The notes: generated from the letters alone by a model not told the origin. A stretch of DNA of 34,073 bases from a virus (IMGVR_UViG_3300044846_003660:1-34073); one strand, 5' to 3'. Counted from the first letter of the stretch, positions 23,423-30,618 are shown. Translations and numbers: made by a program.

Positions 23423-23770
23423 ATGACAGTGGAACAGATTGCCCAAGTGGCACATGAAATCAACAGAGCCTATTGCCAAGCTATTGGCGATGACAGTCAA
23501 CCTACATGGGAGAAAGCTCCTGAATGGCAGAAATCTTCTGCTATTAAGGGTGTAGATTTCCATCTTACAAATCCTCATGCAGGTCCTGATGCAAGTCACA
23601 ATTCATGGCTTAAACAGAAAGAGGAAGAAGGATGGCAATGGGGTCCTGAAAAAGATGCTGAAAAGAAAGAACATCCATGCTTTGTACCTTACAATCAATT
23701 GCCTACAGAGCAACAAGCAAAAGATTATTTATTTAGACAAGTGGTACATTCATTAAAAAACCAATTATGA
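23423..23770 (+). CDS. RyR-domain protein, 115 aa
   Basis: The sequence shows the ryanodine-receptor-type (RyR) domain seen in many phages. VAHEINRAYCQAIGDDSQPTW is followed by APEWQKSSAIKGVDFHL, SHNSWLKQKEEEGWQWGP and HPCFVPYNQLPTEQQAKDY. In phages these small proteins may bind ligands or nucleotides; no phage function is established. I start at ATG 23423. The frame can be opened from a TTG at 23396, but that lies inside the homing nuclease gene. Confidence 0.82.
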   Translation: MTVEQIAQVAHEINRAYCQAIGDDSQPTWEKAPEWQKSSAIKGVDFHLTNPHAGPDASHNSWLKQKEEEGWQWGPEKDAEKKEHPCFVPYNQLPTEQQAKDYLFRQVVHSLKNQL

Positions 23771-24036
23771 ATCAATTCTTTTACAAAAGGACAGAAGGAG
23801 AAAGCGTGTTTACAGACAGCTTTAACATTAACAAGGTGATTAGAACTATTGAGAATGCTGATGGTACAACATTAGTGTTGTTGGATGATTTGCATGAACG
23901 TTCTCACGATGTTCCTGATGTTGATATTAAGAGTAATAAGGTGAAAGGTGTAAAGCGTCAAAGGGATGTATTTCAAAGTGAAATCATTCTCAATAAAGAA
24001 GATGCTGAAAGGTTTCAATCAATAACCAAAATCTGA
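23767..24036 (+). CDS. Hypothetical small protein, 89 aa
   Basis: The start overlaps the RyR gene stop by four bases. The protein is beta-rich (INKVIRTIENADGTTLVLLDDLHER), then Lys-rich (SNKVKGVKRQRDV), ending in a helix. I recognise no family. It is likely co-translated with its neighbours, the RyR-domain and GroES-like genes. Confidence 0.65.
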   Translation: MNQFFYKRTEGESVFTDSFNINKVIRTIENADGTTLVLLDDLHERSHDVPDVDIKSNKVKGVKRQRDVFQSEIILNKEDAERFQSITKI

Positions 24037-24040
24037 GAAA

Positions 24041-24328
24041 ATGGAATTCAAAAGACTAAAAGGTAATCGCATCTATCTTAGCATCCCTGAATTTAAGGAA
24101 AGTCCTATATACCTGTCAGAGGAGCTCAAAGAAGCATTCATTCTTGAGGAGAAGAAGAAATACACAAAGCTTGAAGTGTATGCTGTAGGAGATATTGTAC
24201 ATGATGTAGAGCGTGGAGATGTGGTTCTTGTAGATCCTAACGCTCTTCAGAATGCTCCTGTTATTAGCCTTAGTGAGAATAAGAAAGTGATTCTTATTTC
24301 ACCATTTGACATTATACATATTTGGTAA
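24041..24328 (+). CDS. Possible GroES-like co-chaperonin, 95 aa
   Basis: The C-terminal part, EVYAVGDIVHDVERGDVVLVDP and VILISPFDIIHIW, matches the order of strands in GroES-type co-chaperonins (V-Y-A-V-G...V-x-x-GD-x-V-L...I-x-x-F-D-I). Its length is close to that of GroES (97 aa). A mobile loop (SIPEFKESPIYLSEE) may be present. T4 gp31 is a phage example that helps GroEL fold the capsid protein. The call is from pattern similarity; an SH3-like or other beta-barrel protein is also possible. Confidence 0.45.
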   Translation: MEFKRLKGNRIYLSIPEFKESPIYLSEELKEAFILEEKKKYTKLEVYAVGDIVHDVERGDVVLVDPNALQNAPVISLSENKKVILISPFDIIHIW

Positions 24329-24329
24329 T

Positions 24330-25064
24330 ATGTTATCAGCAAAATGCATTACATATGGAAGAGTGGAGTTTCTGGAAGAGTCACTCCACTCTTTCCTTAC
24401 GCAAGACTACGATGGTCCTAAAGAGATGGTGATTGTTAATGACTACCCTCTCCAAAAGCTTATATTTGACCATCCTGATGTACGTATAATCAATCTTGAT
24501 TATACGTTTGATAACTTAGGAAAGAAGGAGAACTTTGCTACAGAACAATGTAGAGGAGAGATTATTATGCAATGGGATGATGATGATGTAGCTATGCCTT
24601 GGCATCTTAAAAATGTAGAGAAGTATTTTACAGATGATGTAAATATTCTTCATTGGGCTGTAGGAGTGTATTACAATGAGCCTAGTATTACTGATGTAGG
24701 ATGGATAGGTAATTCAGGTATTGTATTTAGAAAGTCAACATGGGAAGCTATAGGAGGTCATCCTATTGAGAATGCAGGATATGACATGACTTTTATACAT
24801 AAACTTGCAGACTATGGAGGAAGACTACTTGCACATCCTCCTAGAGAAGAAGCTAGTTGGTTTTATATGTGGGGAGGGAGAGGCTATCATTGCAGTGGCG
24901 CAGGAACAGACACTCCTGATAGAATGAATGTAATACAAAGACATAGTGGATATATTGAGAGCTTGAGACAGCAGAATAAGATTCCTACAGGAGATGTCTA
25001 TCTACAGCCTCATTGGAAATATGACTATGAACAAAAACTAAAAGACTTTACCAATGCTCGTTGA
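24330..25064 (+). CDS. Family 2-like glycosyltransferase (GT-A fold)
   Basis: This 244-aa protein has LSAKCITYGRVEFLEESL at the N terminus, the entry to the nucleotide-sugar fold. QWDDDDVAMP follows, with the metal-binding acidic cluster at residues 83-86, then IGNSGIVFRKSTWEAIGG, an acceptor-site-like segment. It would transfer a sugar to an unknown target. The start is the ATG at 24330, one base after the preceding stop. The coding sequence carries two strong hairpins near its start. It overlaps the next glycosyltransferase by 11 bases. Confidence 0.82.
   Translation: MLSAKCITYGRVEFLEESLHSFLTQDYDGPKEMVIVNDYPLQKLIFDHPDVRIINLDYTFDNLGKKENFATEQCRGEIIMQWDDDDVAMPWHLKNVEKYFTDDVNILHWAVGVYYNEPSITDVGWIGNSGIVFRKSTWEAIGGHPIENAGYDMTFIHKLADYGGRLLAHPPREEASWFYMWGGRGYHCSGAGTDTPDRMNVIQRHSGYIESLRQQNKIPTGDVYLQPHWKYDYEQKLKDFTNAR
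24359..24393 (+). repeat. Intragenic hairpin 1 in the glycosyltransferase gene
   Basis: AAGAGTGGAGT (24359-24369) and ACTCCACTCTT (24383-24393) form a perfect 11-bp stem with a 13-base loop, 29 bases into the gene. Confidence 0.75.
24482..24507 (+). repeat. Intragenic hairpin 2 in the glycosyltransferase gene
   Basis: ACGTATAATCA (24482-24492) and TGATTATACGT (24497-24507) form a perfect 11-bp stem with a 4-base loop, about 90 bases after the first hairpin. Confidence 0.75.
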
Positions 25065-25626
25065 ATTCATTATTCCCACTTATTACAGACCTGCTCCTCT
25101 CAAGTCAATGTTGGCAAGTTTAATTGCTCAAACAGATGGAGATTGGGGAGCTCTTATTATGATTGATAATGAGAAGAATGAGGAGATAGAATCAATCATT
25201 AATAGCTTTAATGATGAGAGAATCAGACATCATTATATGGACAAAAGATATAATGATTGGGGACATACGCCTAGACAATTAGGAAAGCAAATGAGTGATG
25301 CTGACTACATCATTATGACTGGAGATGATAATTATTACACTCCTAATTTTGTAGAGGAGCTTAAAAAAGCTGTTTTACAATACAACCATCCGGGAGTGGT
25401 ATATTGGGATATGGTGCATTCTCATTATAGATATGAGTATTTTGAATGCAGACTTGGAGGAGGGCAGATAGACATGGGAGCATTTGCTACAAGAAAAGAC
25501 ATTGCTCACGACTTAGTGCTGAATACAGAATATGCAGCTGATGGTTTTTTCATAGAAGAATACAAAAGAAAATACTTCATGGAAAGATCTATCAAAATTA
25601 ATAAGGTGTTATTTGTACATAATTAA
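25054..25626 (+). CDS. Family 2-like glycosyltransferase, 190 aa
   Basis: The N terminus, FIIPTYYRPAPLKSMLASL, is the classic GT2 start. DADYIIMTGDDNYYTPNF holds the metal-binding Asp91-Asp92 pair, and EYAADGFFIEEY may contribute the catalytic acid. At 190 aa it is a minimal catalytic domain. It starts 11 bases inside the previous glycosyltransferase gene and lies 2 bases upstream of the methyltransferase, so the four genes form a single unit. Confidence 0.8.
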   Translation: MLVEFIIPTYYRPAPLKSMLASLIAQTDGDWGALIMIDNEKNEEIESIINSFNDERIRHHYMDKRYNDWGHTPRQLGKQMSDADYIIMTGDDNYYTPNFVEELKKAVLQYNHPGVVYWDMVHSHYRYEYFECRLGGGQIDMGAFATRKDIAHDLVLNTEYAADGFFIEEYKRKYFMERSIKINKVLFVHN

Positions 25627-25628
25627 TT

Positions 25629-26141
25629 ATGAAAAGACTAACAGAAATAGCCAACAAGTATAATTGTGACAAAGGATCTGTAGCTTTTGAAGCACATGGT
25701 TATACAGAGATGTACGAAGAGTATATTCCTTCTAAAGAAAAATTTACACTTCTTGAGATAGGTGTTTGGAAAGGAGACAGTTTAAAGATGTGGAGAGAGT
25801 ACAATCCTCAGCTTATTATTCATGGAGTGGATATTAATCCTCTGATAAAACATGTAGAAAACACTCAAATACATATAGGGAGTCAAACTGATTATAAATT
25901 CATTACAGAATTAGTAACAGAAATATCTCCAGACTTTGTAATAGACGATGGTAGTCATAGATACTCAGATATCATGTCTACGTTTATATTTTTATATCCT
26001 CTGTTAAAGAAAGGAGCATATTATTTTATTGAGGACTTACATGCTTCTTATGCTCATAGAGAGAAGGTGATGAATGACATTGGTGAAATGACAGAATTTA
26101 TTATGGAATGCAATGATAAGCTTCTTATTGTAAAAAAATGA
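25629..26141 (+). CDS. Class I SAM-dependent methyltransferase, 170 aa
   Basis: The Rossmann-like core is visible. TLLEIGVWKGDSLKMW is the SAM-binding Gly motif I. IIHGVDINP has the acidic residue at the end of strand 2. PDFVIDDGSHRYSD is the later motif, with an Asp-Asp-Gly-Ser-His that recalls the cephalosporin-hydroxylase-like sugar and macrocin O-methyltransferases. Between glycosyltransferases it probably methylates the sugar or the acceptor. The stop overlaps the next start by four bases. Confidence 0.78.
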   Translation: MKRLTEIANKYNCDKGSVAFEAHGYTEMYEEYIPSKEKFTLLEIGVWKGDSLKMWREYNPQLIIHGVDINPLIKHVENTQIHIGSQTDYKFITELVTEISPDFVIDDGSHRYSDIMSTFIFLYPLLKKGAYYFIEDLHASYAHREKVMNDIGEMTEFIMECNDKLLIVKK

Positions 26142-26788
26142 AAATCCCTGTCATTATAAATAACAGAGATTTGTACACATGGCCTGTGGCTATGTTGCAT
26201 AGAATCATGAAATATGATGGTGTTGGAGACATTATTATTGTAGACAACGGCTCTACATATCCTCCATTAATACATTGGTATGACAGACAAACTCTTGTTC
26301 ATGTAAAAAGGTGTGAGAATTTAGGACATGGAGGAGCATGGGTGAGCAATGCTGTCAGTGAATTGGGAAGTGATTATTATGTAGTGACAGACAGTGACAT
26401 GGGACTACAAGACACTCCTGATGATACACTAATGGTGTTGTTAGAAAAACTTCAAAACCATTCAGAGCTTGAGAAAATAGGACTAGGACTTAACTGGCAA
26501 ACTGTTCCTGTTGAAAGTCCTTATTATCATAGACTTAATTTATACGAAAAAGATAGATGGGAGAAGTCAAAAGTAGTGGATGATGTATATGTAGATGTAC
26601 AAATAGACACTACGTTTGCTTTATACAACAAACCTCATTATTTTATTGGAGGAGGTAGTATGTCATCTCCTTATGTGGCTAGACATTATCCTTGGGAGAT
26701 TATCAATTATTCTGATGATGAAGAGTTTAAATATTATATTGACAATGCTTCTAGTTCTAGCTCTTATAAGACATTACTAAAACTATAA
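26138..26788 (+). CDS. Glycosyltransferase-like protein, 216 aa
   Basis: The start MKIPVIINNRDLYTWPVAML and GDIIIVDNGSTYPPL have GT2 character. YYVVTDSDMGL provides a DxD motif (Asp85, Asp87). The C terminus ends in a Ser-rich stretch (NASSSSSYKTLLKL). It is the last gene of the rightward unit and ends exactly at the bidirectional terminator. The acceptor is unknown. Confidence 0.72.
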   Translation: MKIPVIINNRDLYTWPVAMLHRIMKYDGVGDIIIVDNGSTYPPLIHWYDRQTLVHVKRCENLGHGGAWVSNAVSELGSDYYVVTDSDMGLQDTPDDTLMVLLEKLQNHSELEKIGLGLNWQTVPVESPYYHRLNLYEKDRWEKSKVVDDVYVDVQIDTTFALYNKPHYFIGGGSMSSPYVARHYPWEIINYSDDEEFKYYIDNASSSSSYKTLLKL

Positions 26789-26813
26789 AGCCCTAGATGT
26801 TCTCTAGGGCTTT
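26787..26813. terminator. Bidirectional terminator between convergent operons
   Basis: AAAGCCCTAGA (26787-26797) and TCTAGGGCTTT (26803-26813) form a perfect 11-bp stem with a 5-base loop. The stem ends in A and T runs on either side, so it can stop the rightward early unit and the leftward late unit. Confidence 0.88.
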
Positions 26814-26838
26814 ATTCATTTAGAAAGACGTTTTTGCT

Positions 26839-27399
26839 TCATGGGCCATTGAGGACTCTTGAGCTTGAACGATTATAATTTCTTCTTTTTGTATAAGAAG
26901 GTTCTATTCCTTTTTTTATCTCCTCTAAAGCCTTTAAATAATATTGATGTACTAAATTTTGGTCTTTTGAGTTACCTAATGTATAGTTTTTACCATTATA
27001 GTAAATTGAGGAAGTCCATAATTTAGTACGTTTATTCCAAAAGACTCCTGTAAAATTACTAGTTTTTCGCACTCTATCTTTAGAAGAATTCTCTCTGTTA
27101 GATAAAAGTTGAAGATTGGATAAATTATTGTTGTCTTTGTTATTATCAATATGATCTACACAAATAGAATTTTTTCCGTTAGGAAAATGATTCAAAAAAG
27201 CCATAGCTACCAAAACAGAAAGTTTAAAACACTTTCTTCCGTTTTGATTGAATAAATATACTATATGATATCCTTTTTTGTTTACGTAAGTACGTAGTGT
27301 CTGATTTTTTCTAGAGTTGTTTTTTAAACTTTTAACTCTACCTAAATCAGACACTACGTACTCTTCATAGTTGGGTACTTGTTTCCAATTTTCTTCCAT
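26839..27399 (-). CDS. NUMOD4-HNH homing endonuclease
   Basis: The N terminus, WKQVPNYEEYVVSDLGRVKSL, is a NUMOD4 DNA-binding module. VLVAMAFLNHFPN is followed by CVDHIDNNKDNNNLSNLQLL with the HNH catalytic core (DHIDNN), and SNFTGVFWNKRTKLWTSSIY resembles an AP2-like DNA-binding domain. The C terminus is basic. It is the last gene of the leftward unit, 1 base after the preceding stop (27401) in transcription order, and is AT-rich, consistent with a recent mobile insertion. Confidence 0.88.
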   Translation of the reverse strand: MEENWKQVPNYEEYVVSDLGRVKSLKNNSRKNQTLRTYVNKKGYHIVYLFNQNGRKCFKLSVLVAMAFLNHFPNGKNSICVDHIDNNKDNNNLSNLQLLSNRENSSKDRVRKTSNFTGVFWNKRTKLWTSSIYYNGKNYTLGNSKDQNLVHQYYLKALEEIKKGIEPSYTKRRNYNRSSSRVLNGP

Positions 27400-27400
27400 G

Positions 27401-27538
27401 TTACTTGGATAAACGTTTAGATTTTAGTGGAAACATAGGACTTTTAAGCCTAAGTTTAGAGTCACTCTCACGCATGTAATTGTCCTTTGGTCTAGGATTA
27501 TTTACCTTAGGAGCTTTCTTTGGCTTTCCACTTTTCAT
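27401..27538 (-). CDS. Small basic protein, 45 aa
   Basis: A frame from ATG at 27538 down to TAA at 27401-27403 encodes a Lys/Arg/Pro-rich protein with no hydrophobic core (MKSGKPKKAPKVNNPRPKDN at the start, LKSKRLSK at the end). Its start overlaps the stop of the next gene upstream in the operon (TAATG). It fits the run of short basic proteins here and may be a nucleic-acid-binding virion protein. The function is not recognised. Confidence 0.65.
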   Translation of the reverse strand: MKSGKPKKAPKVNNPRPKDNYMRESDSKLRLKSPMFPLKSKRLSK

Positions 27539-27699
27539 TACATTCCTTTTTTGCTCTTAGAAGCTTTTACAAGCCCTACAGGCTTGGTAGCTTTACCAGT
27601 TTGATTCTTACCAATTGTTCTCTTAGTTTGATTGTAAGAAGCCAATTTGGTAGATGTGCTGCTCTTAGAAGGAGCCAACGTTCCTGCTTTCTTTGCCAT
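27538..27699 (-). CDS. Small basic protein, 53 aa
   Basis: The ATG is at 27699 and the stop at 27538-27540 overlaps the next start. The product is rich in Lys, Ser and Thr (SKSSTSTKL and KASKSKKGM), with no acidic residues. It is a further member of the basic-protein cluster. The function is unknown. Confidence 0.68.
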   Translation of the reverse strand: MAKKAGTLAPSKSSTSTKLASYNQTKRTIGKNQTGKATKPVGLVKASKSKKGM

Positions 27700-27714
27700 T
27701 GTATTTGTTTTTAA

Positions 27715-28092
27715 TTATTTACAACCGTATTTACACTTCTTCATTTTACCACCGCTCTTCATTTTCCCTGCATTCATCTTTGCTCCTGCAATCCTATCAG
27801 CAGCTGTAGGCTTAGGATTTTTGTCTACGCCAGCCTTAACACTGAGCATACCAAATGATCCACCATCCTTAAACTTCTTCTTAGGAACAGACTTCTTAGC
27901 AGGTGTAGATGTCTTCTTAGCAGGTTTGTCGTACATTCCTGTAGCAATGTTAAACCCACTCTCATACGTTGACTTGGATTTAGGAATCATTTTGCCGGGG
28001 AACATTTCACTAGGAACAGAATCTACAGCAGCTCTCTTTTTTGCTACAGATTTTCCCATCTGCGCTTTCTTAACTTTTTTAACAGTAGCCAT
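27715..28092 (-). CDS. Lysine-rich protein with MATVKK head and GGKxKK tail, 125 aa
   Basis: It begins MATVKKVKKAQMGK and ends GGKMKKCKYGCK, ends shared with other genes in this cluster. The middle contains FPGKMIPKSKSTYESGFNIATGMYD and KKFKDGGSFGMLSVKAG, rich in Gly and Lys and probably flexible. The composition suggests a nucleic-acid-binding or packaged virion protein, but no known domain is seen. The shared ends suggest gene duplication or a common targeting signal. Confidence 0.72.
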   Translation of the reverse strand: MATVKKVKKAQMGKSVAKKRAAVDSVPSEMFPGKMIPKSKSTYESGFNIATGMYDKPAKKTSTPAKKSVPKKKFKDGGSFGMLSVKAGVDKNPKPTAADRIAGAKMNAGKMKSGGKMKKCKYGCK

Positions 28093-28093
28093 G

Positions 28094-28429
28094 TTATTTA
28101 GATTTTTTTAGTTTACCACCTTTTTCCATCATAGATGTAGTCTTTTTAGACCCCACCTTACCACCATGCTTTTGTCTTTCGACTGCTTTAATAGTCTTTC
28201 CTTTAATGAAGTCTTTCACTGCACCTCTTGGAACCCTAACCTCTCCTTCAAAATCTTTTATATTTTTCTTACCTATAGTGGTTTTTACATTGGCAGGGAA
28301 GCTTTTCTTTCCTGCTGCATAACCTGTAGTGTCAACAGAATAGTCAATATTTTTACCGCCCCTGCCAATCATCCTACCTGTTAGTCGTTCTCCACTTTGG
28401 GCTTTTTTAAGTTTTTTTACAGTAGCCAT
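28094..28429 (-). CDS. Lysine-rich protein with MATVKK head and GGKxKK tail, 111 aa
   Basis: It starts MATVKKLKKAQSGER, nearly identical to the start of the gene at 27715-28092, and ends EKGGKLKKSK. Between lies a more structured part, NIDYSVDTTGYAAGKKSF and DFEGEVRVPRGAVKDFIKG. It lies 1 base from its neighbour in the operon. The HNH gene at 28467-29105 sits directly upstream and interrupts the cluster. Confidence 0.72.
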   Translation of the reverse strand: MATVKKLKKAQSGERLTGRMIGRGGKNIDYSVDTTGYAAGKKSFPANVKTTIGKKNIKDFEGEVRVPRGAVKDFIKGKTIKAVERQKHGGKVGSKKTTSMMEKGGKLKKSK

Positions 28430-28466
28430 TATTATATATTTTTGATTGTTAGCAATTCCATTTGTA

Positions 28467-29105
28467 TTAATTTAATATTTTTGAACCTTTACTCAAATTA
28501 TCTAAAGCCCATAATGGTTGTAGATTTGTGTAATGATTTAGTCTTATAACATCTTCTTCTGTTTTAGCAGTAGCTAAAGGTATTATATGATCTATATGCC
28601 ATTCTCCATGATTCTCTAAAGTCATTCCTTCTGTAAATTTTTTAGAGATATGATTTATAAACTCTTTAATTGTACATCCTAAAATAACTTCTGTTCTGTC
28701 TGATTTTTTAAAATTTCTTTTACTTCTTTTAAAAGAATGTAAAATTAAACGTCTAATATTATTTTTAAACCTAAAAATAGGTTCATTATCAAATCTTTTT
28801 TTAAAGTAATTTTTAGCATTTAATTTATTGTCTTGTCTATATTCTTTAAAATAATCTTTATTTTTCTCTTTCCATTTTATAATTTTATCACAATTTTCTT
28901 CTCTATATTTTTTATTTTTAAGTTTTAAGTTTTCTTTGTTTGTTTGTTTATAATTTTTTAAATATTCTTTTTTTATTTCTTTATTTTTTTCTTCGTAATT
29001 TTTAATGCATTCTTTACATATAGCTCGATAACCGTCTTTATAACCTTTTCCTTTATAAAAATTTTCAAAGGATTTTAAATCTTTACATTTGCTACATGTT
29101 TTCAT
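28467..29105 (-). CDS. HNH homing endonuclease inserted in the basic-protein cluster
   Basis: The N terminus has a zinc finger (MKTCSKCKDLKSFENFY and CKECIKNY), followed by a very Lys-rich helical linker. The C-terminal part is HNH-like: GEWHIDHIIPLATAKTEEDV with the catalytic DH, and NHYTNLQPLWALDNLSKG. It is extremely AT-rich compared with its neighbours and separates basic-protein genes that would otherwise be adjacent, as expected for a mobile nuclease. Confidence 0.85.
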   Translation of the reverse strand: MKTCSKCKDLKSFENFYKGKGYKDGYRAICKECIKNYEEKNKEIKKEYLKNYKQTNKENLKLKNKKYREENCDKIIKWKEKNKDYFKEYRQDNKLNAKNYFKKRFDNEPIFRFKNNIRRLILHSFKRSKRNFKKSDRTEVILGCTIKEFINHISKKFTEGMTLENHGEWHIDHIIPLATAKTEEDVIRLNHYTNLQPLWALDNLSKGSKILN

Positions 29106-29117
29106 ATTTTATGAAGT

Positions 29118-29408
29118 TTAATTGCAATTCCACTTCTTCAAAGCTAATGCTTTTCTTGTAGGCTTGCCATTTTTTCTCATAGGACCTTTTACTCCTGACA
29201 TTCTAGCGCAAAAACTTTTTCTACGATTGGCAGATTTACTCCCTTTTTTAAGCTTAGAAGGAGGCGTAGTTACAGCCATAGAAAGTTTACTTCCGGGATT
29301 CTCTCTTCTATAAGAGGCAATTCCTTTCTTATTAAGACCACCAGATGCACTCTTTCCCTCTTTACGAGTCCAAGCAGCAGTCTTATGTGATTTCTTTACA
29401 CTAGCCAT
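29118..29408 (-). CDS. Basic Cys-containing phage protein (DUF6321-like), 96 aa
   Basis: The sequence SGGLNKKGIASYRRENPGSK, then NRRKSFCARMSGVKGPM and a C-terminal PTRKALALKKWNC, matches a short family found in several unrelated phages, which I recall as DUF6321. The head MASVKK resembles the MATVKK of neighbours. It is highly basic and may bind DNA. The exact role is unknown. Confidence 0.7.
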   Translation of the reverse strand: MASVKKSHKTAAWTRKEGKSASGGLNKKGIASYRRENPGSKLSMAVTTPPSKLKKGSKSANRRKSFCARMSGVKGPMRKNGKPTRKALALKKWNCN

Positions 29409-29410
29409 GA

Positions 29411-29827
29411 TTATTTCTTTTTATACTTGTAGTCAGGATTGTCCTTATGCCATTTCTTTGTAGCAGCAGCTCCTTGCTTGACAGTTTTGGCTTTACCTAT
29501 TTTACTGAGGTTGATGGTGTCCCATTTTCCTTTATCCATTGTAGGATGGTTCACCATGACATCTCCTTTCTTACCTTTAGGAGAATCCTTCTTGGCTTTA
29601 TACACTACATGCTTTTCACCTCCAGCTTCCACTTTTAGCTTTCCTCCGTTCTTGAGGGCAGAACCTTTGAATACACCTTTCTTTTTAATAAGAGGTCCAT
29701 TGGGTACAGGTGTAATTGCTCCTTTTATGGCAGGGATGGTGTCTCCGTATTTGAGAACACCTTTTCCAACATAAGCTTCTGCTTTCTGTGGATTGTAAGG
29801 ACCAGCTTTTTTAATACTCTTAGCCAC
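29411..29827 (-). CDS. Lysine-rich protein, 138 aa (GTG start)
   Basis: The start is a GTG at 29827 (MAKSIKKAG), overlapping the stop of the gene upstream in the operon by 8 bases. The protein contains VGKGVLKYGDTIPAIKGAI, NGGKLKVEAGGEKHVVYKAK and ends KWHKDNPDYKYKKK. A Gly/Lys-rich centre with some beta character is seen. It shares the GGKLK element with its neighbours. The function is not recognised. Confidence 0.7.
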   Translation of the reverse strand: MAKSIKKAGPYNPQKAEAYVGKGVLKYGDTIPAIKGAITPVPNGPLIKKKGVFKGSALKNGGKLKVEAGGEKHVVYKAKKDSPKGKKGDVMVNHPTMDKGKWDTINLSKIGKAKTVKQGAAATKKWHKDNPDYKYKKK

Positions 29828-29969
29828 CTTTTCTAGCTTTAGCCATTTTCTTTAGTGTCTTTGCAAGTGCTTTCCTCTTAGGAGTACATGTAGTTTTAGT
29901 CATGGGGGTGCAATAGCCCTTGTGCTTAGGGTTAATTGTCTTCTGTATCCATTTCTTATCTGTAGCCAT
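29820..29969 (-). CDS. Small basic protein with Cys pair, 49 aa
   Basis: ATG 29969 to TAA 29820-29822. The sequence has HKGYCTPMTKTTCTPKRKAL, with two cysteines and a Lys-rich C terminus (KTLKKMAKARKGG). It starts 2 bases after the upstream gene stop. The CTPMTK...CTPKRKAL pattern occurs in other short phage proteins, which supports a real gene. The function is unknown. Confidence 0.68.
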   Translation of the reverse strand: MATDKKWIQKTINPKHKGYCTPMTKTTCTPKRKALAKTLKKMAKARKGG

Positions 29970-29971
29970 TG

Positions 29972-30421
29972 TTATTTCTTTTTAGCTATCTTGCCACCCT
30001 TCTTATAATTAGTGCCCATCATTTTATTGACAGAACCTCTAAGTTGTTGACCCATTTGAGGGAATGAGAGTTTAGCAGCTTCCATTTGACCAAGACCTGC
30101 TTTTTTTCTAAGCTTTTGAGCTTTAGAATAATCTCTTGCTAAATCAACAGTGTTATAAGGTTTTCCACCGCCAAGATCTTCAAGTGCCTTCTTATCATTC
30201 TTACCTATTGCTTGTCTCCCTGCTTTATGTTTAGCATACGCTTCATCATATTCTTTTTTAGCAGAAGTTCCTGATTGGGCTTTTTTGATAGTGCCACCTT
30301 TCTTCATGTTACCAAGAGTGCGTTCTTGCACTTTTGTCCAAGCACCTTTAGGATCAACCATAGGAGCTTTTTTCTTTTTGCTAGCTACACCGCCAGCTTG
30401 GTATTTTTTCACGGTTGCCAT
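29972..30421 (-). CDS. Lysine-rich protein with MATVKK head and GGK tail, 149 aa
   Basis: It begins MATVKKYQAGGVASKKKKAP. Internally GGTIKKAQSGTSAKKEY repeats the KKAQSG element found at the start of its neighbour, as if heads had been duplicated. It ends YKKGGKIAKKK. The middle is helical (DLARDYSKAQKLRKKAGLGQ). A nucleic-acid-binding or packaged virion role is an inference from charge and context. Confidence 0.72.
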   Translation of the reverse strand: MATVKKYQAGGVASKKKKAPMVDPKGAWTKVQERTLGNMKKGGTIKKAQSGTSAKKEYDEAYAKHKAGRQAIGKNDKKALEDLGGGKPYNTVDLARDYSKAQKLRKKAGLGQMEAAKLSFPQMGQQLRGSVNKMMGTNYKKGGKIAKKK

Positions 30422-30422
30422 G

Positions 30423-30569
30423 TTATTTCGTTTTAGCTTTTATTTTCTTTTCCTGCTTGAGCATTGCAGCTGTAGGCTTCTTTCCTGAGCCTTTGTTTGC
30501 ACGAATGGAATCCCACAATCCCCATTGAGATGTAGATCCATCTTTTCTCTTAACCATTTTCTTTGCCAT
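30423..30569 (-). CDS. Small basic protein, 48 aa
   Basis: I start at ATG 30569 (MAKKMVKRKDGSTSQWGLWD). The frame is open further upstream to 30614, but that part is the terminator of the holin-like gene, so it is rejected. It is Lys-rich, with a single aromatic patch (SQWGLWDSIRANKG). It is the first gene of the basic cluster in transcription order. Confidence 0.65.
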   Translation of the reverse strand: MAKKMVKRKDGSTSQWGLWDSIRANKGSGKKPTAAMLKQEKKIKAKTK

Positions 30570-30585
30570 CACCTGTAAATTGAAA

Positions 30586-30613
30586 AAGGGTGTTGCCGTG
30601 GAGACAACACCCA
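30586..30613 (-). terminator. Terminator after the holin-like gene
   Basis: On the minus strand GGGTGTTG pairs with CAACACCC across a 9-base loop and a T run follows. It separates the holin-like gene from the basic-protein cluster, which must then be reached by read-through or its own promoter. Confidence 0.75.
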
Positions 30614-30618
30614 TTAGA

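Noticed and set aside
27647-28111. A 154-codon plus-strand hydrophobic frame resembling a membrane protein
   Set aside because: It is the complement of Lys-rich genes (Lys codons AAA/AAG read as Phe/Leu), which creates false hydrophobic frames. The same applies to 29439-29774.
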